Assembly (NCBI GenBank): GCA_027578815.1
Contig: JANBTH010000724.1
Span: 1 to 12,136 of the forward strand
Source: Coemansia sp. RSA 1804
Lineage: Eukaryota; Kickxellomycota; Kickxellomycetes; Kickxellales; Kickxellaceae
Direction of reading: 5' to 3'
DNA length: 12,136 nucleotides
The notes under the pieces were generated by a model. The model saw nothing but the letters and a program-made list of their open reading frames with translations, searched no databases and was not told the origin of the DNA. Below, in pieces: positions 1-8,880 of the stretch (its first letter is position 1; each line of letters begins with the position of its first letter). A program made the translations under genes and the position numbers.

Positions 1-1
1 C

Positions 2-3000
2 AATTCTTCCGCACAGTACACTGGTGACCAGAGTATTCTGACTCGTCTTGAAGGCATATCCAAAAGACTCGATCCAGTAAATGTGTCACAGGAGACTGTG
101 GTCTCGTGTGTAGAGGAAGTTAGTAAACTAATTACATCGGACTCGGGCATTACTTGCTATGAACTTACACGTAGTAGGATTGTTGAGACGCTGTCAAGAT
201 GCTCTTCAGCACTGGTGACAAAATCAAACGACGACAAGGCCTCTCGAGCCGCGCTTGACACTATCGTGCTCCAGCTGTTTAGCTACCGCGCTCAATCAGT
301 ATCCTCGCAAAGCCTTCAAAGCACAGCATTTGCAATTCTAGTTCAGCGGCTGCAAGAAACGATGTGCCTAACAGAGCAATTGCAGGTAACTGATGTCTAC
401 AAATCCGAAGCTGACTACGCAAAGCCTCTAATCCATATGCTTACCAAACACTTGCGCTTTCTGGTCTCACCGTCAAGCCTCAGCTCTATAAGAAACGCTG
501 AACAAACGACAGAGAAAGATCTCAATGCAAAAATGGATGAGACGGCAATGGCGCGGATCCGACGCTCGTTGGACCCTGCCACAATTGGGGTCCATGCAGT
601 ATCTCTATTTAGCGCTATTGAGGCCTATCTGCGCCCTAGAGTAGCACTCTGCATAGGAGTAAAGAGGAATGCACTCCAGGCGCCTGGAACTTCCAGAGAA
701 GACTGTAATCTAGTTTGTTCTACTGACAACAGCGCTAGTCTACGTACGATGCATCCGCACGAGTCGTCACTGGAAAATCATACTGCAAACTTTCCTAGCG
801 ACACTGGAAGCGATGAGCAATCCAGCGAAGGCAGCCAGACTGACAGTGCTTTAGACTCTGATCATTTGAGGTTGCTTCAGATGATTGCTCGGTCATCAGG
901 CATCGATCTACGCTCCGTTGGCTTGTTTGATAGTTTAGATACGCAGGATAGCGACGACGAATCAAATAGCGATAGTAGTAGTCACATTGACAATACCAGC
1001 AGCGAAGATCTGGGCAATACCACTCTGGATAGGAGCCGAGATTTAGACAGGGAGCAGAGTACTAGTATTCCAGATTCGCTTGGGTCTACAAGTGAGTCGA
1101 GTGGAGTTTCTGATGGAGAAAGCAAATCGGACTGGCGCTTGGTCATGATGCTAAAGGTTGGCAGTAGCAAGCGTGTTGTGGACGCATCAGAAAGCATTTT
1201 TGGTGTGCTTCACAAAATGTATCAGAGTGATCCAAGCTTACGAGAAGCAGACTTTTGGTCGACTACATATGAGCTGGAGTTCTACGTTGAGTTTGGCGAT
1301 GGCCCACAGCCAACCGATGATCAGCAATGCACTCAGCGCCTAGGCCACGCCGAAAACAAGGACCGTGTTAGTGCCATGGATGGCCGAGACCAAGATCCAT
1401 CTGATAATTTTGGTGAGCTTGGAGACGAGAGCGTAGGCGTAGTAACACTCTTGGGCGCGCTTTATCGTATGTATTGGCAAGCGTGCATGCATATGCCTTT
1501 TGCTTGGAAAGCATCTTCCAAATCTTCAGAGGATATGGCAGCACAGCCCGACGTCCTTGCGAGCTGGTGCAAGCGTGAAGACACAGAGGCAGTCAATAAG
1601 CTTTTTGTCAACTCAAATCTGGATTCCAAGCTTCGGCAGCAGCTAGGCGTGCCGCTTGTTGTTGTTTGTTCGGCATTGCCACAGTGGTGTTATAATTTGA
1701 CCAGGAATGGGCTACATTTACTGTCCTTTGACACGCGTCTGATGTATTTGAGGGCCACTAGCTTTGGATATACACGGTCGATTAGTTATTGGCAGGATCT
1801 TTCTCGGCGCGAGGCACGTCGGAACAGGCGGGTGTATTCCGAAGCCCAGATACCGCTTGGGCGGATTCAACGGCAAAAGGTGCGCATATCGCGCACGAGG
1901 ATGTTGGAGTCTGCGTTCAAAGTGCTTGAGATGTACGGCAGCGCGAAGACTGTGCTTGAGATTGAGTATTTCGACGAGGCCGGAATTGGAAACGGCCCCA
2001 CTCTTGAATTTTATTCGCTTGTCTCGCGCTGTCTTCAAGAGCGTGCACTTGGAATATGGCGAGATGGAAGCCAAGGATCTGAGACAGCCACGACTGAGCC
2101 AGTTCAATATGTCGACGCTCCACTTGGTCTGTTTCCTCGTGCTTGCGGCGCGACCAAGGCGCCAAAACAAAGTAATAAGCAGATGCGGGATAGCCACTAC
2201 GAGGCTGCCTCGCCGTCGGACAGATTCGTGAATATGTTCCAATTTATAGGCCACTTTGTTGCCAAAGGCTTGGTTGACAATCGCATACTGGATCTTCCAT
2301 TACATGAAGAGTTTTGGGCTGCAGTTCACCGCCACTCAAAAGCGACCGTGGCGAAAGCCAATGGATCATCAGCGTGCTGGACGTGGGGCCAGCTTGAGAG
2401 TTTGGATCCTCAGTTTGCAGACTCGCTCTGGTATCTGCAGCAGTTTGTAGATGCCAAGAACAAAATCTATGCAAGAAAGGATTTTACTATGGAGCAGCAA
2501 CAGCGCAAGGTCTCTGGGATTCGCGACTCAAAGACCCAGGCTAGAGTTGAGGATCTTGCTCTGGATTTCACCTTGCCTGGAAACCCGACAATTGAGCTTC
2601 GTCCTGGCGGAGCTGACATTCCTGTCACCATCAACAATGTGCACACATACATCGACCTCGTTGCACAATGGACACTTTATACTGGCGTCTGCACCCAGGT
2701 TGCCGCATTCTGCGAGGGCTTTAACCGCATCTTCCCTGTCAGCAATCTGTCGATATTTACGCCAGCCGAGCTATGCAAGATATTTGGCCCGTCAAAGAGC
2801 AGCGAGGACTGGACAGCCACCACAATTTCAAGCACTATTGAGCTAGGGGACGGGTATTCGTTGACATCGCCGCCTGTAAAGATGATGATTGATCTTCTTG
2901 AATCGTTTAGCGTGGCCGAGCGGCGCGAATTTCTTCTATTCTCTACAGGCTCACCACGCTTGCCTATCGGTGGATTCCAGGCTCTGAGTCCGCCTTTGAA

Positions 3001-3169
3001 GCTTGTACTAAAAAATAGCGAATCGCCGCTCATTCCCGATGATTACCTACCGAGCGTGATGACCTGCAGCAACCTCATCAAGTTGCCAGCCTACTCGTCT
3101 TTTGAGATCCTGAAAAAGCGCTGGAACCAGGCTGTCTCTGAAGGATGTCATAGCTTCCATCTGTCATAA
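2..3169 (+). CDS. UFD4: HECT E3 ubiquitin ligase, UFD4/TRIP12 type (5' partial)
   Basis: This is the C-terminal 1055 residues of a HECT ubiquitin ligase. The frame is open from nt 2 with no stop, so the true start lies left of the window; a GTG at nt 83 is internal, not a start. The HECT domain runs from about nt 1870 to the stop. The catalytic cysteine codon is nt 3065-3067, in the context VMTCSNLIKLP, 34 residues from the end, and the protein ends in SFHLS as UFD4/TRIP12 proteins do. The IGHFVAKGLVDNRILDLPL stretch (about nt 2242-2300) is typical of the HECT N-lobe. The part before it holds a helical region and an acidic, serine-rich, probably disordered stretch (about nt 800-1130). Known family role: ubiquitin-fusion degradation, adding K29/K48-linked chains in cytosol and nucleus. 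No intron interrupts these 3.1 kb. The subfamily assignment rests on my recollection of the C-terminus. Confidence 0.96.
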   Translation, partial: NSSAQYTGDQSILTRLEGISKRLDPVNVSQETVVSCVEEVSKLITSDSGITCYELTRSRIVETLSRCSSALVTKSNDDKASRAALDTIVLQLFSYRAQSVSSQSLQSTAFAILVQRLQETMCLTEQLQVTDVYKSEADYAKPLIHMLTKHLRFLVSPSSLSSIRNAEQTTEKDLNAKMDETAMARIRRSLDPATIGVHAVSLFSAIEAYLRPRVALCIGVKRNALQAPGTSREDCNLVCSTDNSASLRTMHPHESSLENHTANFPSDTGSDEQSSEGSQTDSALDSDHLRLLQMIARSSGIDLRSVGLFDSLDTQDSDDESNSDSSSHIDNTSSEDLGNTTLDRSRDLDREQSTSIPDSLGSTSESSGVSDGESKSDWRLVMMLKVGSSKRVVDASESIFGVLHKMYQSDPSLREADFWSTTYELEFYVEFGDGPQPTDDQQCTQRLGHAENKDRVSAMDGRDQDPSDNFGELGDESVGVVTLLGALYRMYWQACMHMPFAWKASSKSSEDMAAQPDVLASWCKREDTEAVNKLFVNSNLDSKLRQQLGVPLVVVCSALPQWCYNLTRNGLHLLSFDTRLMYLRATSFGYTRSISYWQDLSRREARRNRRVYSEAQIPLGRIQRQKVRISRTRMLESAFKVLEMYGSAKTVLEIEYFDEAGIGNGPTLEFYSLVSRCLQERALGIWRDGSQGSETATTEPVQYVDAPLGLFPRACGATKAPKQSNKQMRDSHYEAASPSDRFVNMFQFIGHFVAKGLVDNRILDLPLHEEFWAAVHRHSKATVAKANGSSACWTWGQLESLDPQFADSLWYLQQFVDAKNKIYARKDFTMEQQQRKVSGIRDSKTQARVEDLALDFTLPGNPTIELRPGGADIPVTINNVHTYIDLVAQWTLYTGVCTQVAAFCEGFNRIFPVSNLSIFTPAELCKIFGPSKSSEDWTATTISSTIELGDGYSLTSPPVKMMIDLLESFSVAERREFLLFSTGSPRLPIGGFQALSPPLKLVLKNSESPLIPDDYLPSVMTCSNLIKLPAYSSFEILKKRWNQAVSEGCHSFHLS

Positions 3170-3261
3170 CACAGCGCCTTATTGTGAACACCAACATGAC
3201 TGTTTTTATTTGCTCAAATCCAAGTTTTACTTTTTTTTTCTGTTGTGTCTGATCAACAAGT

Positions 3262-3267
3262 ATTAAA
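3262..3267 (+). promoter_or_regulatory. Candidate poly(A) signal of the HECT ligase gene
   Basis: The variant hexamer ATTAAA lies 93 nt after the ligase stop codon, in a T-rich stretch, within the 261-nt gap before prefoldin. Position and sequence fit a 3'-end signal, but hexamers of this kind are common by chance in AT-rich DNA. Confidence 0.3.
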
Positions 3268-3430
3268 TCACGTGCAATGCCATGAGAAATGTTTTTATAC
3301 TTGAATTTGCTTTCCTCCTTCTCTTCCATTTTAACTTTAACTGCTTTCATTTGCCCAACTTTCATACTAGCCAGGCTCCAACTAATTCATTCTAATCAGC
3401 GAAGAATACAAAAGTGCTGCATCAACAAGA

Positions 3431-3961
3431 ATGGAGGCGAATCCAAGAGGAATTCCAAAAGCGCCGTTCGTGGACAATGTCGACCAGTATATGAAAACGG
3501 ACACGGTTGAAACGACACTTCGCAAGTTCACAGAAGCCGCCAGCAAGTACAGGTTTATGGAGAACAGCAAGCTTCAGCAGCGTGTCAGTCTCGAGCAGAA
3601 AATTCCAGAGATCAAAAAGTCCCTGGACCTTGTCAAATATCTCGCTGGAAAGCGCGGATCGGGAACGCCTGTCAAAACGCTGTTTGAGGTAAACGACACA
3701 CTCTATGCGCACGCGACAATTCCTCCAACAGACACCGTCAATCTCTGGCTTGGGGCCAATGTCATGCTTGAATACACGCTCGACGAGGCTAACGATCTTC
3801 TTTCCAGCAAGCTTGATATTGCCAAAACAAACCTGAATGAGGCCATCGAGGATCTAGAGTTTTTGCGCGACCAGATAACAACCATGGAAGTTAACACAGC
3901 ACGTGTGTACAACTGGGATGTTAAGCGGCGTCGGGAAGAAAAGAAAGATACGACAGCATAG
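3431..3961 (+). CDS. PAC10: Prefoldin subunit 3 (Pac10/Gim2/VBP1)
   Basis: This is a complete, intronless 176-residue alpha-class prefoldin subunit. Prefoldin is a cytosolic hexameric co-chaperone that delivers unfolded actin and tubulin to the CCT chaperonin. Recognisable parts are RGIPKAPFVDNVDQYM at residues 6-21; a first coiled-coil helix at about 22-75; the beta-hairpin segment IPPTDTVNLWLGANVMLEY at 97-115; a second helix at about 117-170; and the conserved EVNTARVYNWDVKRRR near the C-terminus (153-168). Length is close to the usual 180-200 residues. The ATG has A at -3 and G at +4, a good context, and follows a pyrimidine-rich leader. It lies 261 nt downstream of the HECT ligase on the same strand and converges on the unknown gene at 4153-6445, whose stop is only 191 nt beyond this one's. 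Confidence 0.97.
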   Translation: MEANPRGIPKAPFVDNVDQYMKTDTVETTLRKFTEAASKYRFMENSKLQQRVSLEQKIPEIKKSLDLVKYLAGKRGSGTPVKTLFEVNDTLYAHATIPPTDTVNLWLGANVMLEYTLDEANDLLSSKLDIAKTNLNEAIEDLEFLRDQITTMEVNTARVYNWDVKRRREEKKDTTA

Positions 3962-4152
3962 TGCTGATGTGGCTATGGCGCACAACCACTTTTATCATCC
4001 TTTGATCCCGCGTATCTCGCTATCATCATGATAACTAGCAATGTTGTTTTTCGCATTTCATTATCAGATCCCTTTAACATTTGGAGTGGTATATCAACCA
4101 GGAAAAAAGACATATAACTGATATGAGTGGAACCAGATTTGATCCTCGCTGT

Positions 4153-6445
4153 TTACTGTGGGATCTCCCATTGTGGAAAACGACCTGGATCAGCCGGAGT
4201 TGGCAGCCTTACCCAAACAACTACCGGCAGCTGGCTTACTTCAAAGCTCGCAAAAATCATGTTCAGGCTAGAGTGCTTTGAAATAGCTACGTTGCCAGCG
4301 AGATAGAATAGCAGCGCGCGTGGGGCATCCGGGCAGTATTGGTAGAAGATGTCATCAAGTATATAGTCGTTGCTTATCGACTCTCGGAAAAGAACAACAT
4401 CCGCCGCATCTCGAAATTCAATATTAGGGCGCATACTACTGATTACAAAGAAGCGCAACAGTCTAGGATAATTAGCACAGAAAAGCGTAAGCACTGTCGA
4501 CTTTGTTCAAGGAATGGCTGCTGCTGTTGTTGTTGTTTTTATGATTTTTTTATGGCAGCCGACCACTCTGGAAATCTTCCAACCTGGTTCATTTTTATCA
4601 TATTTCTGTTTAGAGTACTAAACCCCATGAACAGAGAAAAGATCACTAAAAACAAGCAGCATTTTCATGCGTGTACATAATGATGTGACTATCTCTCAGG
4701 GGCCCTCATAGTGGGGCAAATGGTACATTGCAGAACATGCAATTGTATCATTTAGCAAACCCCAAATAGATCATTTGCTTGTGTTATAATATATTGACAG
4801 AAGGCCATTAAATGCTGCTGATATGCAGAGATGTTTGCTTTATAAGTACACGTTGCAGATGCAGGCCACGCATAAGCACCCCTGTTCAGGGGTGCGCATA
4901 TACATATATGGCTTGCCAAATCAAATGGTAAAAGATAAATGCAACCAAGGGGAACCAAACAAAAAATGGGGAACTAGCTAAATCCAGATCAAGTAAGCTC
5001 ACAAGTATAGCAACAAATGAATTATGCATTGGGCTCTACAAGCTCACTACCGCTCATTGGTTTGCAAATGTTAGCGAAATGAGGATTAGCGTTAATTTAT
5101 GCAGGCGAAAATATAGACTGGAATCGCATGACACAGAGTTAGCGTGTTGGCTGGCTTATTATATTTTATCTTTCTCTATTTTATTTAGAAGAATGGCCGG
5201 TTTTGCTCCCAAAATGCGTATGATTACATGCAGCATTAGACAATATGGCTATGGCCATTTTTAGGAGCAAACACATGCAGCCTCGATACTGAATGGATCA
5301 TGTATGCGCGAATGCATGTGAAAAGCCAAACAAGTAACTGTCAAGGAGCCATGCCAAGTAAACATAGCAAGCACAAAGAAAATTGGAGCCAGCAGTTTAC
5401 CATGACACACTTTTATGTATGTATATGTAAATTACCTGTTGTGCAAAGAGCAGAGACGACCCAATTGTCTTTGACCTTGCCAATAGCATGGTTCCCTTTT
5501 GCTGTGGTGTGAATTTTGTTGAGATAATACTGAATGTCTGCTGGGTGGACAATGCGGGGCTGCTACAGAAGCTAGAGCAGCGGGTTGCGTCTGGTATGTT
5601 GCTGCCAGGTTTTCTTCAACGCTAATTGAGCTTTCATTATTGTCGCTAAGGTTAACGCGTGTTGTGTCAAGCTCCGCATCGCTACTATTACTGTTGCATA
5701 AACTTGAAATGTCTGTTTGATCTTTAGAACAGCAATCATTATTAGGTATTGTGTCTTCTGGCTCTTTCAAGCAATGAAACTCAGCTTGTCCTAGTGAAAC
5801 GGTTGTGGTACTATGAAAACCCACGTGGCATCGTTTGTTTAAGGAATCTATATGTGTGCTCCCCATATTGGCAACGTCCTTGTCGTTGCTCTGGCTATCT
5901 GGACGATATGCTAATGTGCTTCTTAGTGCAGAAACGGTAGTAGTCAACACATTGTGTGAATGTTTTTCAAATAGAGCGCTGTTTGTCTGACATGAAATTT
6001 TGGGCTCCCTTTCTGCTGGAATTCCAGATTTTGGTTGCAAAGCTCCAGAAAAGCATGTACTGTGAGATGCATAGCTGTCAAATCTGCTTTTCATCCTCTC
6101 AAGATCCATATTTAGAGCATTTCCCTTTTGCTTTGCAAGTCGCGCTCTCCGAAGTCTCTGTTGGCATGTACTGCAAATGTTGGCTCTAACCAAACACCTT
6201 TCTATTGGCGGGGTTGCAAAATTAAATTTTGGGCGCAATTCTTCTAGAGTATCAATATCATCAGCGCTTAGGTGCCTATAGCGAAAACTGAACAGCATGT
6301 TTCCTTTGACTTTTGTTGGAGGCACATGGTTTATCTGGCGTTCTTCACAGCAACAGCGGCCTTGGTGGAAAAGCGATCGATTTGAGCGAGGACATGTAAG
6401 ACAAATACCGCAAACACGGCACCAGTTCTTCCTATGAATCAGCAT
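4153..6445 (-). CDS. Cysteine-rich two-exon protein of unknown family, copy B (tandem paralogue)
   Basis: I do not recognise this family. My model is exon 1 at 6445-5436 and exon 2 at 4435-4153, joined in phase 2, giving about 430 residues. The ATG at 6445 has an in-frame TAG 30 nt upstream. Residues 7-101 form a putative zinc domain: cysteines 9, 12, 15, 18 (CxxCxxCxxC), FH at 26-27, CCC at 31-33, His40, and CSTC at 91-94 followed by QQRLRRA. A disordered linker rich in Ser, Thr, Asn and Gln fills about 102-336. Exon 2 carries the conserved block at 341-380 (NIEFRDAADVVLF ... YCPDAPRALLF). The gene is the downstream member of a tandem pair with the gene at 6823-8830. Its C-terminal 50 residues do not resemble that paralogue, so the end may be degenerate or involve another intron. 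Acceptors in the same phase at 4440/4439 and 4464/4463 would add residues. Possible role: nucleic-acid or protein binding, inferred only from the cysteines and basic residues. Confidence 0.66.
4436..5435 (-). other. Intron of copy B (about 1.0 kb)
   Basis: The donor AACAG|GTAATT puts GT at 5435-5434, and the exon frame stops immediately inside it (TAA at 5434-5432). The favoured acceptor AGTAG ends at 4436, about 35 nt after a branch-like GCTAAT near 4475-4470. Two further acceptors in the same phase, ending at 4439 and 4463, are possible. The intron is unusually long for a fungus. It contains an AAC/AGC-type triplet run near 4517-4540 and a two-part inverted repeat at 4861-4916. I see no convincing gene inside it on either strand. 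Confidence 0.6.
4861..4916. repeat. Two-part inverted repeat inside the copy B intron
   Basis: The inner arms GCACCCCTG (4876-4884) and CAGGGGTGC (4887-4895) are perfect 9-base complements around TT. The outer arms GCAGGCCA (4861-4868) and TGGCTTGC (4909-4916) pair at 7 of 8 positions, the eighth being a G.T wobble if the plus strand is transcribed. Together they could form a 56-nt hairpin with an asymmetric internal loop. The function is unknown. Confidence 0.6.
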
Positions 6446-6822
6446 CTTGAGAGAGGAATATAAATCAAAGGACTAAAAAATTTTTATTCTCAATTTTGGA
6501 ATATTACACGGCCAAATGTTAACAGACATAAGCAAAGGTATATGTTATTGTGAAAGAAATTTAAGCGAGCATGATATTCTGGCTCTTAAAGAAGCATGCG
6601 TCCTGAAATGAATTTAGAATAGCTCTTCTTTAGAATTACGCAAAAGCCAAATAATAATTAGCAAAGGTGGTATATAAAAAGTGCTTAATTTTTATTGACT
6701 TCAAGCCTTTATGATTTAACAGCATTTTGGAGATAACTGGAATATGAAGTTTGCTAGATGCCCTGTCCAAGCTTAGACTGAAAAGCAATTGATCACAAAA
6801 TGTAAAAAAGCTTTTAAAAGGG
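6446..6822 (-). promoter_or_regulatory. Spacer between the tandem genes: 3' end of copy A and promoter of copy B
   Basis: This 377-nt AT-rich gap has no credible coding frame. On the minus strand, AATAAA at 6696-6691 lies 127 nt after the copy A stop and is a fair poly(A) signal. Another AATAAA at 6488-6483, close to the copy B start, is less likely to be used by copy A. The minus strand also reads TTTTTTAG just before the copy B leader (about 6475), which could be a 3' splice site for a leader exon. No clear TATA box stands out. Confidence 0.45.
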
Positions 6823-8830
6823 TTAAGGACTAAAGCCATCCAGTGCTCTAAACCGTTTGCTCGGCGATTGCGAAGACGTTGTGTCTGGAGTATTGGTTGT
6901 GCGCAGTGCAGATTGCAAGTTCAAGCGCGGCAATGTATGCTGAAAAGAGTCCTGGGGTTGGGGAAAGATATGGCTGGGCTCTGATTGTGTGGTATGAAGC
7001 AGGTGTGATATCGACAGAGAATGAAATCTTTGCGTTCCAATGGTATTGTTGCTGCTGTCGGGCCTTAGTGGTGGCAGTGTTGTTCTCGCCGAACTAGAGT
7101 TTGGCTCTTGATTATATGAACGGTCTAGAGAGCCATAAGGTTCAGAAGATGTGGGCAGGGAGCTTGGCATAGTAGTGCTGGAACCATTTCGAAAGGGGGA
7201 TGGTTGGCTGGATGATTGCCAGCGTGCCTTTGGAATTCCGTGGGCCAGTTGCAGCATCAGTGTTGCACATCCACCCACGTAGGCTAGTCGAGATACAGGT
7301 GCACGTCGTGGCACAAGTGTTCCTGTAGCTTTGTCGCGAAAAAGCAAAAAATGCGGAGCTTCTGGATAGTACGAGTATACCAAATCACATAGTGGCATAT
7401 TGTCAAGCGTCTTCTCTTCAAACAATACCGTTCCGCTCGCATCCACAACAGTTATGTTGATTACCCTATAAATCGCAAGTTATAACAATATAAAAATTAT
7501 ACTTTAACAGCTGGTTTAGCGCCTCTTGATCAAGATCAGCTTGTTAAGAGACGGCCGTTTGAGAAAAGACAATACATCCTGTTGCAGACATAGGAAACGC
7601 GCGAGCATGAGGAAATGAGAGCCACGAGTGCCGTGCATGGCTTGAAGAACGGATGGCTAAGCTACGTATTCAACGTAATATGGAACAATAGCAACAGAAC
7701 GTTTTTTTTTGGGAAAAGCGTGGCATGGGAGGGAGGTTTGGAGATGTCCACATATTTTGCACAACAAGATTATGCGTGAGTGTGGGATAATGTGGCAATA
7801 TGGCGCATATAACACATCTGCGGATTATTTGCATGTCTGCACGAAAAACAATAACAGCGGATTGTGCACGATAGCTATACATGACAAGCAATTTGCAACA
7901 GACATGGGAAGCCTATGGAAATATAGGTCTGCTCCATTTTGGCACAACATACACCACTATCGCAAAGAATAGAACAGCAGCAAGCCATGGAAAATAGTGC
8001 AAATCATTAAAGTCAGTTGTGTGTCCGTGGCGGGGTGTGAACAAAATTTACCTATAGCCAAACTTGCTTCCTGTACTGGTTGGAGTGGCGCTTGTAGATG
8101 AAACGCGCCCTTCCTGGCGCAGAACCTCGGGCGAGAGACTGCCGCAAGAGACAGAAGGCGGTGGATGCTGAGCTATGGAAAGCAAATGGCTTTGGCTTGT
8201 AGATGATGAGAGTTGCTGGCTTGGTTGGACATAGCTATTGCTTTCCGCTAAATGGTCATCCCTTGTAGCCTGCGTCTGTAGGTGGGTTATGCGGCTAGCC
8301 ATGTCTTGTCCTACCAGAGTCTGACTTGGAAGGGGCAGTAGCGGGCCGCTGGTAGCTGTGGATACTGGAACAGCAATAGAAGCAGAGCGCGAAGCTCCTC
8401 TGGCTGTACTCTCTTGTATGGTTGCACGGATAGAACGATGGCGACGGAAATCGGCAGTGACATCAGCGTCGATATGTGTCTGAGGTTCGCGAGCAGCATC
8501 CACTGCACGGCGCAGCCGCTGTTGACAGGTCCCACACAGGTTGGCTCTAACAAGATTGGGCTCGATAGAGGGCGCTGTGCTGTGCATTCCGCCAGCAAGT
8601 AGATTTGCAAGGCCTCTATTCTCCTCGTGGTTCAGCCGGCGAAAGCGAAAGTCGGTAGTGCCATTTTTCTGCACTTCTTTAGCGTTGTGACTAATTCTTT
8701 TTTCTTCACATCTACACTTGCCGCTGTGAAAAACGCGTCGAGGATTTCGTTTGCACGTCAAGCAAGTCCTGCAAAGTCGACACCAGTTTAAAGAATGTTC
8801 AATAGGAGCTGCTGTGCTAAACGTCTGCAT
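6823..8830 (-). CDS. Cysteine-rich two-exon protein of unknown family, copy A (tandem paralogue)
   Basis: I do not recognise this family. My model is exon 1 at 8830-8052 and exon 2 at 7465-6823, joined in phase 2 (AG|G makes Arg260), giving 473 residues. The ATG at 8830 is the first in frame; upstream the frame meets a TGA. Residues 15-109 are the putative zinc domain: cysteines 17, 20, 23, 26, FH at 34-35, CRC at 39-41, His48, and CGTC at 99-102 with QQRLRRA. The CxxC ... CxxC frame with LVRANLC near the end loosely recalls the ZAD (zf-AD) fold; this is inference. A Ser/Thr/Gln/Pro-rich linker fills about 110-259. Exon 2 opens with the conserved block at 263-302 (NITVVDASGTVLF ... YYPEAPHFLLF) and continues through SRLAYVGGC to a Ser/Pro-rich tail with a basic SKRFR near the end, a possible nuclear signal. 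The head-to-tail partner is at 4153-6445. A DNA-binding or regulatory role is conceivable but unproven. Confidence 0.74.
7466..8051 (-). other. Intron of copy A (586 nt)
   Basis: The donor TATAG|GTAAAT puts GT at 8051-8050, and the exon 1 frame stops at that TAA. The acceptor TTTATAG ends at 7466, with a branch-like TTATAAC about 14 nt before it. The joined frame is GYR-VINITVVDASG, which places the conserved block directly after the junction. The intron sits at the same place and phase as the one in copy B, though the two share no obvious sequence. A 10-bp palindrome CTTGATCAAG lies at 7525-7534. I see no gene inside. Confidence 0.68.
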
Positions 8831-8835
8831 ATCTA

Positions 8836-8880
8836 TGCCTAGATTCAATAATAGAGAAAGAAAATATTCAGTAAAGATGC
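8836..8880 (-). promoter_or_regulatory. Possible 3' splice site just upstream of the copy A start codon
   Basis: On the minus strand a CTGA branch-like motif is followed by a pyrimidine-rich run (TTTTCTTTCTCT) and then GAATCTAG, 6 nt before the ATG at 8830. This resembles the end of an intron, so copy A may have a leader exon or a short upstream coding exon. I could not identify the matching donor. Confidence 0.3.

Noticed and set aside
83..85. GTG as start of the HECT ligase
   Set aside because: The frame is open further left to nt 2, and a GTG start is not expected in a fungal nuclear gene; the protein is simply cut by the window edge.
1718..2254. 178-residue minus-strand frame inside the HECT gene
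   Set aside because: It is antisense to the well-conserved HECT domain and has no recognisable features.
6393..6421. 4Fe-4S ferredoxin motif in copy B (CxxCxxCxxCP)
   Set aside because: The last spacing is two residues, not three, the Pro is absent in copy A, and no second cluster motif exists. Zinc binding fits better.
4153..8830. Velvet-domain transcription factors
   Set aside because: I considered this because such fungal regulators are common, but the velvet signature motifs are absent from both copies.
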